Source: Gordonia sp. (in: high G+C Gram-positive bacteria) | Lineage (GTDB): Bacteria > Actinomycetota > Actinomycetes > Mycobacteriales > Mycobacteriaceae | DNA length: 5,387 bases | Direction: 5' to 3' | Assembly: GCA_030152405.1 (NCBI GenBank) | Contig: JASLJL010000439.1 | Coordinates: 1-5,387 of the forward strand | Part shown: piece after piece, positions 1 through 5,387 of the stretch | Layout of the letters: each line of letters starts with the position of its first letter | How positions within the stretch are numbered: position 1 is the first letter of the stretch | The notes under the pieces: model-generated | Databases searched by the model: none | What the model was told of the DNA's origin: nothing | What the model saw: only the letters and a program-made list of their open reading frames with translations | Program-made: the position numbers and the translations under genes

Positions 1-2214
1 TTGTCGGCTGGCGCCGCCCTGCGCGTCGACGTACCCGATGCGGAGCCGTCTGCCGGTCTGGAGAGCCAGTTGAATCAGCGTGGACGTGGTCTCGCCGGAT
101 CCCGATGTGGCGTGGGCGGTGATCGGACCGTCGGCCCGGTCGGCGGTCCGCATCCGGGTGACGACGGTGGCGGCCTGCCCGGGCCCGATCCGACCCCGCT
201 TGCCTTGTCGTCGGCCGGTGTTCGCGCGGGCCGGGACACGGACTCCGGCGCTGCGCAGGTCGACCAACGATCCGGACGAGTCCTCGCCCGCGGGTGCGAA
301 CCCAGCGGTGCGGAGTCGGTCGATCACCTCGCGCAGCGGTGCTCCGGACACGGCGACGGTCGGGGCGAGCGCGCGGAGTGCGAGTTCGCTCGCGGCGTCG
401 CTGCGCAGCACCTCGGTGAGCGTCGCGGAGTCGTCGCACCGGATGAACGACGACGCCACGCCGACGCGGAGGCTGCCGTGCCTGCGTGCCACGTCGTCGA
501 TCAGGTACGTCAGCGACTGCGGGACGGGAGTCTTCGAATGCTCGGTGAAGAGCGCGGACAGTTCGGCGGCCGTCCGACCGGCGTCGAGCGCGCGGCGGAT
601 TCCATCCTCGGTCACGCGGTACACCGACGCCGCACCACCGGATTCGAGGTCGGCCACCAACGCGAGACGATCCGCGAGGGTCGGTGTGAGCGGGCCGGGC
701 ACTGTGACCGTGAAGTCGGCCTGGACGAGGAAGTAGTCGATCGGCTCGGGCAGCGCAGCAGACATGGCCGTCACGAGCGCGGAGTCGTCGTCGGCCTCGG
801 GATCGAGCGCGAGCAGCGCGCGTCCGGGCGAGGTGAGGCTGCCGTGGGCCACCAGCCCGATTTCGGTGGCCTCGCGCAGCGTCTCGCCGACCACCCGACG
901 AGTGAGCCTGCGCAGTTGTCGCGGGTGCCGCCATCCGAGCAGGGTGACGAGGTCGTCGACGGACACCGACACCGCGACGTCCAGTTCGGCGAGCGGCGCC
1001 AGCACGGTCCGGCGCAGGGCGGGCGACGACGCGTCGAACGACTCCGACGTCAACGCTCCGACGATGGCGCCGTCCCGGTCGGTCTCGCCGATCTGCCATG
1101 CGCGTCGCGGCAGGTCGAGCCACGCCGTTGCGAGGGTGGCCCAGCGCCGGTCGGGATCTTGATGACGCCAACCGTCGACGGTCGGCGTCGGAGCGAACAC
1201 CTCGTCGGCGGACAGGACGTCCATCGACTCGGGTGTGCCTGCGCCGATGAGTCGCGCCGCCGCCAGCAACTCCACGATCAGTCCGACGCGGAGAACGCTG
1301 AGACCCTCGGACTTCGCGAGCCTGCGCAGTTCGCGGATGCCCATGCCGCCCGAGCGCAGCACGGCGGCGGGTGCGTCGCCGAGGGCCTCGACCAGGTCTG
1401 CGGTGTGGCGGAGCAGTTCCAGGGCCTCACCGGCACCTGCGGCGTCGACGTCGTATCGGGACGGAGTGCCCGCGAGCGACGGTTCGCGCAGAGTCGCCGT
1501 CTGAAGCGGCGGCTCGCCGCGGAGGACCTGTCCGACCTGGGGAGGCAGTTCGACGGTCTGCTCGTCGACGCGGGCGAGCAGCTCGGTGCGCAGCAGGCGC
1601 GGTACCGGCGCGCTCGGATCCGCATCCGGCGCGGCGTCGCGCGAGCGGCCCAGCGCGGGCCCTTGGGACAACGTGGTGAGCAGCTCGCGCGGACGCTCGT
1701 CGAGTGCCGCGATGCGGTCGGATATCTCGGCGGGGTCCGCGGTGGCCAGTGGGCCGAGCAGATGCGACGCCCGCCAGGGGAGTGCTGCGGGCAGGTGGGC
1801 GCCCGCCACCCAGCTCGTCGTCTTGCGCCCGGACGACCGCCCGGACGGCCAGATCAGCGCGAGGTCGGAGAGCAGTGCCAGGCGTGCGTCGACGTCTGCG
1901 CGGAGAGCTCGCCGCCCGATCCGGCCGACGATGTCGTCGCGGGTGACCGGCCCGAGCATGTCGTGGTGCGAGCCGCCGTCCGCGTCTCGAGCGGAGTCGA
2001 GGAACGCCTCCACCACCGCGACGGACAGCAGGTCGAGGTCCTCTCCGGCGAGAGCGATCGACGCCGCCGACATCGCTCGCTGCGCGAGCACGCCGGTGCC
2101 GCGCGGTGGAGGAGAGGCGAGATCGGGTCGTCGGACGAGCAGTTCGACGAGCTTGTCGTCCGACCGTGAGGCCAGCTCGTCTGACGACGTGCGCAGCGGG
2201 AGGTCCGGACTCAT
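1..2214 (-). CDS. Helicase-associated (XPB/Ssl2 N-terminal-like) domain protein, Rv0862c family, C-terminus outside window
   Basis: The minus-strand frame is open with no stop from the start codon to base 1, giving about 738 residues; the stop lies beyond the left edge. The N-terminus has the family pattern of an acidic leucine-rich helix and an RPDLASPPP segment, then VLAQRA. The segment starting [17 protein letters not shown] near residue 493 and running about 100 residues matches the Helicase_C_3 / XPB-Ssl2 N-terminal-like domain (PF13625). The visible end ([12 protein letters not shown]) looks like the start of a WYL-type beta barrel. I see no Walker A or DEAD-type motif, so it is not itself a helicase. 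In M. tuberculosis the next gene on this side is the XPB helicase ercc3 (Rv0861c), so a role beside that DNA-repair helicase is plausible but inferred. I chose ATG 2214 because a TAACAT -10 box lies seven bases upstream; ATG 2223 would add three residues. Confidence 0.92.
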   Translation of the reverse strand, partial: MSPDLPLRTSSDELASRSDDKLVELLVRRPDLASPPPRGTGVLAQRAMSAASIALAGEDLDLLSVAVVEAFLDSARDADGGSHHDMLGPVTRDDIVGRIGRRALRADVDARLALLSDLALIWPSGRSSGRKTTSWVAGAHLPAALPWRASHLLGPLATADPAEISDRIAALDERPRELLTTLSQGPALGRSRDAAPDADPSAPVPRLLRTELLARVDEQTVELPPQVGQVLRGEPPLQTATLREPSLAGTPSRYDVDAAGAGEALELLRHTADLVEALGDAPAAVLRSGGMGIRELRRLAKSEGLSVLRVGLIVELLAAARLIGAGTPESMDVLSADEVFAPTPTVDGWRHQDPDRRWATLATAWLDLPRRAWQIGETDRDGAIVGALTSESFDASSPALRRTVLAPLAELDVAVSVSVDDLVTLLGWRHPRQLRRLTRRVVGETLREATEIGLVAHGSLTSPGRALLALDPEADDDSALVTAMSAALPEPIDYFLVQADFTVTVPGPLTPTLADRLALVADLESGGAASVYRVTEDGIRRALDAGRTAAELSALFTEHSKTPVPQSLTYLIDDVARRHGSLRVGVASSFIRCDDSATLTEVLRSDAASELALRALAPTVAVSGAPLREVIDRLRTAGFAPAGEDSSGSLVDLRSAGVRVPARANTGRRQGKRGRIGPGQAATVVTRMRTADRADGPITAHATSGSGETTSTLIQLALQTGRRLRIGYVDAQGGASRQ

Positions 2215-2221
2215 TCGGTCC

Positions 2222-2227
2222 ATGTTA
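2222..2227 (-). promoter_or_regulatory. -10 box TAACAT of the helicase-associated gene
   Basis: On the minus strand TAACAT fits the actinobacterial TANNNT consensus. It is followed by seven bases and then ATG at 2214, the spacing expected if transcription starts at the A of the start codon (a leaderless mRNA). No good -35 box is visible, which is common in this group. The alternative start ATG 2223 overlaps this box and would lie upstream of the inferred transcript start. Confidence 0.55.
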
Positions 2228-2280
2228 CCGATCGGGCACAGATGTACCCGGGTGCGTAGGTCTTCGTCGACCCTTCATGG

Positions 2281-2286
2281 CAGAAT
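2281..2286 (+). promoter_or_regulatory. -10-like box CAGAAT of the small Rv0863-type gene
   Basis: CAGAAT differs from TANNNT only at the first base and lies exactly seven bases before GTG 2294. This mirrors the arrangement of the divergent gene. It supports a leaderless transcript beginning at GTG, and weakens the case for ATG 2285, which overlaps the box. No -35 element is recognisable. Confidence 0.4.
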
Positions 2287-2293
2287 GATCGAC

Positions 2294-2473
2294 GTGGCTA
2301 AGAACAATGGATACGTGGACGCCGGCTGGCCCGAAGAGACCGGTGACGACCACGCTGTGACCGAGCTCCTCGCGCACCTCTCCGGCGCACTGTCCCCGTT
2401 CGGCGACACGACGTTCCCGCTGCCGGTCGACGACCTGCCGTACGTGCACGCGAAGACCGTCGTCAACCGCTGA
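2294..2473 (+). CDS. Small conserved actinobacterial protein, Rv0863-like
   Basis: This is a 59-residue acidic protein with sequence such as [19 protein letters not shown] and ending [13 protein letters not shown] see no signal peptide, membrane helix, cysteine or catalytic motif. It probably corresponds to Rv0863, which also diverges from the Rv0862c-type gene; this rests mainly on position, size and composition, and the function is unknown. GTG 2294 is preferred because of the -10-like box seven bases upstream. ATG 2285 is in frame and would add three residues (MID). A strong terminator 25 bases after the stop shows that it is a single-gene transcription unit. The short frame lies at the end of a longer open frame, but only this part is outside the helicase gene. 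Confidence 0.8.
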   Translation: MAKNNGYVDAGWPEETGDDHAVTELLAHLSGALSPFGDTTFPLPVDDLPYVHAKTVVNR

Positions 2474-2497
2474 CGCCCCTGGAACCAGAACGACTCC

Positions 2498-2528
2498 AAC
2501 GGCCTCCGCTCATCGAGCGGGGGCCGTT
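2498..2528 (+). terminator. Rho-independent terminator after the Rv0863-like gene
   Basis: The arms 2498-2510 and 2516-2528 form a 13-bp GC-rich stem with a single G-U pair and a five-base loop (CATCG). A moderately T-rich stretch (TTCTGTATT) follows. It lies 25 bases past the stop of the small plus-strand gene. Confidence 0.8.
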
Positions 2529-2593
2529 CTGTATTCGTGGCCAAGACGTCCGACACTCCGGACCCGGGGACGACGAGAAGACAGGACAACGAG

Positions 2594-2632
2594 AAGACCC
2601 CCTCGACTCCGGGAGCGGAGTGAGGGGGTCTT
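2594..2632. terminator. Bidirectional terminator between convergent genes, serving rpf
   Basis: Arms 2594-2604 and 2622-2632 pair perfectly over 11 bp (AAGACCCCCTC with GAGGGGGTCTT). The stem continues inside as ACTCC (2606-2610) with GGAGT (2617-2621), with one bulged G and a six-base loop. TCTTT follows on the plus strand and TCTTCTCGTTG on the minus strand. The hairpin begins 17 bases past the rpf stop, so its main job is probably to end rpf transcripts while also backing up the upstream plus-strand terminator. Confidence 0.85.
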
Positions 2633-2648
2633 TCGATGAATCAGAAGA

Positions 2649-3462
<814 letters not shown>

Positions 3463-3703
3463 AGAAATTGCTGTCTTCGTTCCCTGTCCGGCGGAGCGAG
3501 GCTTGGCGCGGTCGGACGGGGCTGTTTGGTTTTGGGTGGCGACACCGTTCCCGATGACGACCGACCTGAACACTACGTCCTGGCCGACGCGTGTTCACGT
3601 GCTCGATGAAGAGGCGTTTCTACCGGCGAGTAACGCGTTTCGGACACCTCTCGGCGTCGTCCCAGTTCACGCGGCTGACACCCGGGTTGTATCCGGTTCG
3701 TTA
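3463..3703 (-). other. Upstream leader/promoter region of rpf, no gene seen
   Basis: This stretch lies between the riboswitch and the Crp half-sites. I see no coding frame with a convincing start or protein pattern on either strand. A possible minus-strand -10 is TACAAC at 3686-3691. It would put the transcript start near 3679-3681, some 41-44 bases from the centre of the Crp palindrome, with about 220 bases of leader before the aptamer. A weak hairpin (GTCCG with CGGAC) lies around 3488-3519. A promoter closer to the aptamer cannot be excluded. Confidence 0.4.
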
Positions 3704-3730
3704 TCACACTGTTATGTGACAAGGATCACA
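3704..3730. promoter_or_regulatory. Crp/FNR-family operator: three half-sites at 11-bp spacing
   Basis: Bases 3715-3730 read TGTGA-N6-TCACA, a perfect match to the Crp consensus used by M. tuberculosis Crp (Rv3676) and by E. coli CRP. A further half-site TCACA at 3704-3708 gives TCACA-N6-TGTGA-N6-TCACA, with the half-sites starting at 3704, 3715 and 3726. Rv3676 is known to bind the M. tuberculosis rpfA promoter. The operator lies about 430 bases upstream of the rpf start and 31 bases past the stop of the flavin reductase-like gene. Its obvious target is the rpf promoter, and cAMP-linked control of rpf is inferred. Confidence 0.8.
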
Positions 3731-3761
3731 TTCAGATTGAGACGCGGGCCACGATGCAGGC

Positions 3762-4271
3762 TCAGGTTTGCACCCGGCGTGCTTCGAGTGCACGGAAGGT
3801 GGACGCGTGGAAGACGAGCGGTTCGACGCTCGAATCACTGCGCAAAGCGTGGATCTGCAGCAGGACCACGTGGTGGTCGCCCGCGGGGACTTGTTGGAGT
3901 ACCGAGCACTCCAGGTGGGCGGCCGCCCCGGTGATCAGCAGTGCGCCGGAATCGGTCGCGGACCTCGCCACTCCGTCGAATCTGTCCTCGGGTGGCCCGG
4001 CGAGGCGTCGGCAGATCTCGCCCTGGTGATCGGCGAAGACGCTCACGCCGAGACGGTCGGCGCTCGTGAGCCGTGGCCACGTGGTGGACCCGTCGCGGAC
4101 GCACACCGACACCAACGGCGGATCGAGCGACACCGTCGCGAACGAACTCGCGGACATTCCGACGTCCTCACCGTCGGGAGTGCGGCGGCAGACCGCGACT
4201 ACGCCCGTCGGGAAGCAGCTGTAGGCGCGCTTGAGGATCGCCACGTCCGACGCGGGCGACAACTCGCTCAT
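3762..4271 (-). CDS. Flavin reductase-like, FMN-binding split-barrel protein
   Basis: The product has 169 residues and matches the flavin reductase-like domain family (PF01613; HpaC-type small components) over nearly its whole length. Visible motifs are CFPTGVVAV (19-27), GMSASSF (38-44), SLDPPLVSVCV (48-58), DHQGEICRRLAG (81-92) and GDHHVVLLQI (131-140). Such proteins bind FMN or FAD and commonly use NAD(P)H to supply reduced flavin to a partner monooxygenase. No monooxygenase is encoded in the window, so the partner and substrate are unknown. Its ATG overlaps the stop of the upstream membrane-protein gene by ATGA, and no good ribosome binding site is visible, which points to translational coupling. 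No terminator is seen before the rpf promoter region, so read-through into the rpf leader is possible. Confidence 0.88.
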   Translation of the reverse strand: MSELSPASDVAILKRAYSCFPTGVVAVCRRTPDGEDVGMSASSFATVSLDPPLVSVCVRDGSTTWPRLTSADRLGVSVFADHQGEICRRLAGPPEDRFDGVARSATDSGALLITGAAAHLECSVLQQVPAGDHHVVLLQIHALRSDSSVEPLVFHASTFRALEARRVQT

Positions 4272-4477
4272 CGAGCGCGCCGCCCGGAGCGCAGCGCGAA
4301 GATCAGGCCGAGCAGGAAGCCGATCGGAGCTCCCAGCGCCAGGATGTACACGGTCGTCACCACTGCGGTCGACGATTCCCTCACCGGAGGGAGGAGCAGC
4401 GCCAGCGAGGCGACCATGCCGATTCCGAAGAGGATCACCGCTGTCGGCAACAGGCGGGAAGGCTTCTGGGTCTGCAT
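4268..4477 (-). CDS. Small membrane protein with two transmembrane helices
   Basis: The product has 69 residues with two hydrophobic helices (about 9-30 and 37-62) joined by a short PPVRESS turn. Positive charges at the N-terminus (K5, R8) and in the RSGRRAR tail suggest that both ends face the cytoplasm. No known domain is recognised. Its position, divergent from cspB, matches Rv0870c of M. tuberculosis, but that protein is longer and the equivalence is only positional. The start is ATG 4477, seven bases after a TACCGT -10 box (leaderless); GTG 4486 would add three residues but overlaps that box. The stop overlaps the flavin reductase-like start (ATGA), so the two form an operon. Confidence 0.75.
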   Translation of the reverse strand: MQTQKPSRLLPTAVILFGIGMVASLALLLPPVRESSTAVVTTVYILALGAPIGFLLGLIFALRSGRRAR

Positions 4478-4484
4478 GACGTTC

Positions 4485-4490
4485 ACGGTA
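4485..4490 (-). promoter_or_regulatory. -10 box TACCGT of the membrane protein/flavin reductase operon
   Basis: On the minus strand TACCGT fits TANNNT and is followed by seven bases and ATG 4477, consistent with a leaderless mRNA. It lies only 11 bases from the -10 box of the divergent cspB promoter, so the two promoters must overlap. Confidence 0.5.
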
Positions 4491-4501
4491 ATCCAGAGGC
4501 G

Positions 4502-4507
4502 TAGAAT
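4502..4507 (+). promoter_or_regulatory. -10 box TAGAAT of cspB
   Basis: TAGAAT is a good TANNNT box and predicts a transcript start near 4514, giving an untranslated leader of about 80 bases before GTG 4594. Long leaders are usual for cold shock genes. The -35 is poor; TTCACG at 4482-4487 is possible but the spacer is short. A second candidate -10, TAGCTG at 4560-4565, would instead start transcription after the leader hairpin. Confidence 0.5.
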
Positions 4508-4517
4508 CTGTTCCAGT

Positions 4518-4556
4518 GCGCCTCTGCTCTCCTGTCAGCGAGCAAGAGGCGCTTTT
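4518..4556 (+). terminator. Terminator-like hairpin (putative attenuator) in the cspB leader
   Basis: GCGCCTCT-GCTC (4518-4529) pairs with GAGC-A-AGAGGCGC (4540-4552), a 12-bp stem with one bulged A and a ten-base loop. TTTT follows immediately (4553-4556). This is the form of an intrinsic terminator but it sits inside the predicted cspB leader. The last upstream plus-strand gene ended 2 kb earlier with its own terminator, so the hairpin most likely acts on cspB transcripts. Confidence 0.6.
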
Positions 4557-4580
4557 CAGTAGCTGGCAGAAGAGATCATT

Positions 4581-4585
4581 GAGGG
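4581..4585 (+). promoter_or_regulatory. Ribosome binding site of cspB (GAGGG)
   Basis: GAGGG lies eight bases before GTG 4594. Together with the family N-terminus it fixes this start rather than the in-frame GTG 4516. Confidence 0.65.
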
Positions 4586-4593
4586 TGAGTGCT

Positions 4594-5019
4594 GTGCCAA
4601 GCGGCCGAGTGAAGTGGTACGACGCGGAGAAGGGCTTCGGCTTTCTGTCGCAGGACGACGGCGAAGACGTCTATGTTCGCGCGAACGCCCTTCCGTCCGA
4701 CGTGTCCGACCTGAAGGCGGGCCAGCGGGTCGAGTTCGACATGGCTGCCGGACGCCGCGGCCCGCAGGCGCTGCGCGTCACAGTGCTCGAACCCGCGCCG
4801 AGCGTGGTCAAGAACAGCCGTGAGTCGCGTCGTGAGAACAAGCGCCCCGACGTCGAGCGCAAGAGCCCCGACGAGCTGCACGGTCTGATTGCCGACCTCA
4901 TCACCCTGCTCGAGGGGACCGTTCAGCCGAGCCTGCGGAACGGTCGTTACCCCGACCGCAAGACGGCCCAGCGGATCTCCGAAGTGGTCCGCGGCGTCAC
5001 GCGCGAACTCGACCGCTGA
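4594..5019 (+). CDS. cspB: Cold shock protein with actinobacterial C-terminal extension (CspB type)
   Basis: The product has 141 residues. The N-terminal cold shock domain (about 1-65) binds single-stranded RNA or [16 protein letters not shown] contains RNP1 (KGFGFL, 13-18) and VYVR (26-29) is RNP2, differing from the usual VFVH. A charged linker ([19 protein letters not shown] region) leads to a helical tail, [20 protein letters not shown] followed by [17 protein letters not shown]. As I recall it, this tail is very close to that of M. tuberculosis CspB (Rv0871, 135 residues), which makes the assignment firm; the tail is absent from the usual roughly 67-residue Csp. GTG is chosen because the family begins here (MPTGKVKWY in Rv0871) and a ribosome binding site precedes it. 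The likely role is as an RNA chaperone or regulator. The leader hairpin suggests attenuation. It converges on the DUF2771-like remnant. Confidence 0.95.
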   Translation: MPSGRVKWYDAEKGFGFLSQDDGEDVYVRANALPSDVSDLKAGQRVEFDMAAGRRGPQALRVTVLEPAPSVVKNSRESRRENKRPDVERKSPDELHGLIADLITLLEGTVQPSLRNGRYPDRKTAQRISEVVRGVTRELDR

Positions 5020-5038
5020 CTTCTCGCGCCGAGGCGAG

Positions 5039-5387
5039 TCAGCCTCGGACGTCGGCGAGCTCGGTGACGTTGCGGACGACGAAGCCCTCGGGGCGGGTGT
5101 CGACCGAGAAGATGCCGCGCATCAGGATCGAGCCGTCGGGGGAGTTCAGTCCGTCCGGCGAGTTCTCGAGCACCGTCGCGACCGACTGGACGTCGACGCC
5201 GAGCAGGACTCGGCGCGGCGTGCTCGTCAGTTCCATCGTGTACAGCGAATCGCTGCGGTGGATCGACTCCTGTCGCAGCACCCGTCGCGGCGTCTCGTTC
5301 TGCGAGTTCGCGACCAACGGTCCTTACGCGATCTCCTCGGGGACCGTCAGGTTCACTCGTGAGCCGATCGGAGCAGCGGCGCGCGCG
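5039..5387 (-). pseudogene. DUF2771-like gene (Rv0875c type), interrupted by in-frame TAA, N-terminus outside window
   Basis: On the minus strand one frame runs from the right edge through 20 codons (ending APIGSRVNLTVPEEIA), meets TAA at 5324-5326, and continues open for 94 more codons to TGA at 5039-5041. Both halves together read like the C-terminal two thirds of a DUF2771 lipoprotein or exported protein: GSRVNLTVPEEIA, then RRVLLGVDVQ and RGIFSVDTRP. The assignment is from remembered family pattern and from gene order (Rv0875c lies just beyond cspB in M. tuberculosis). The downstream half alone could start at TTG 5317, six bases after the TAA, but it would lack the export signal and the first strands. 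A point mutation, sequencing error or true decay are all possible. A doubled NSPDG motif with different codons lies near the C-terminus. Confidence 0.55.

Noticed and set aside
1..2169. A 722-codon open frame on the plus strand
   Set aside because: It is antisense to the helicase-associated gene, is Arg/Gly-rich with no family pattern, and is the expected shadow of a GC-rich coding region. The minus frame reads as a known protein family throughout.
1586..2473. A 295-codon plus-strand frame containing the small Rv0863-like gene at its end
   Set aside because: The first 230 or so codons are antisense to the helicase-associated gene with biased Ser/Arg composition. Only the last 60 codons look like real protein.
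3768..4562. A 264-codon plus-strand frame antisense to the flavin reductase-like operon
   Set aside because: It is a shadow frame rich in Arg, His and Glu. It also crosses the divergent promoters and the cspB leader hairpin.
4516..4593. In-frame GTG 4516 as the cspB start, eight bases after TAGAAT
   Set aside because: It would add 26 residues unlike any cold shock protein and run through the hairpin. The family N-terminus and a ribosome binding site support GTG 4594.
5023..5038. Hairpin CTCGC/GCGAG between cspB and the DUF2771-like gene
   Set aside because: It has only five base pairs and no T-rich tail on either strand, too weak to call a terminator.

Overview
This is GC-rich DNA from an actinobacterium of the mycolic-acid group (order Mycobacteriales); Gordonia or a close relative is my best guess, but the genus is not proven. 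The clues are very high GC with GC-rich third codon positions, a resuscitation-promoting factor (Rpf), a long-tailed CspB, and a gene order recalling the Mycobacterium tuberculosis Rv0862c-Rv0863-rpfA-Rv0870c-cspB-Rv0875c stretch. The molybdopterin (moa/mog) genes interleaved there in M. tuberculosis are absent here.

Layout. Bases 1-2214 (minus) hold most of a large helicase-associated protein (Rv0862c type), whose C-terminus lies beyond the left edge. It diverges from a tiny conserved gene (2294-2473, plus, Rv0863 type). Both appear to be leaderless, with a -10 box seven bases before the start codon. A strong terminator (2498-2528) follows the small gene. A second, bidirectional one (2594-2632) lies past the end of the convergent rpf gene (2649-3290, minus).

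The rpf gene has a long upstream region (3291-3761) with no gene in it. A c-di-AMP (ydaO/yuaA-type) riboswitch ends about 11 bases before the ribosome binding site. Further upstream is a perfect Crp-type palindrome that is part of three half-sites spaced 11 bp apart. The cell-wall lytic enzyme is therefore probably controlled by both cAMP and c-di-AMP. Both inputs are known for rpf genes in relatives, so this is a well-formed example rather than a new system.

Next comes a two-gene minus-strand operon: a two-helix membrane protein (4268-4477) overlapping a flavin reductase-like gene (3762-4271) by ATGA. It diverges from cspB (4594-5019, plus). The cspB leader carries a terminator-like hairpin followed by TTTT (4518-4556), which suggests attenuation. 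At the right edge (5039-5387, minus) lies the C-terminal part of a DUF2771-like gene broken by an in-frame TAA.

The long plus-strand open frames over the helicase gene and elsewhere are GC-rich shadows.
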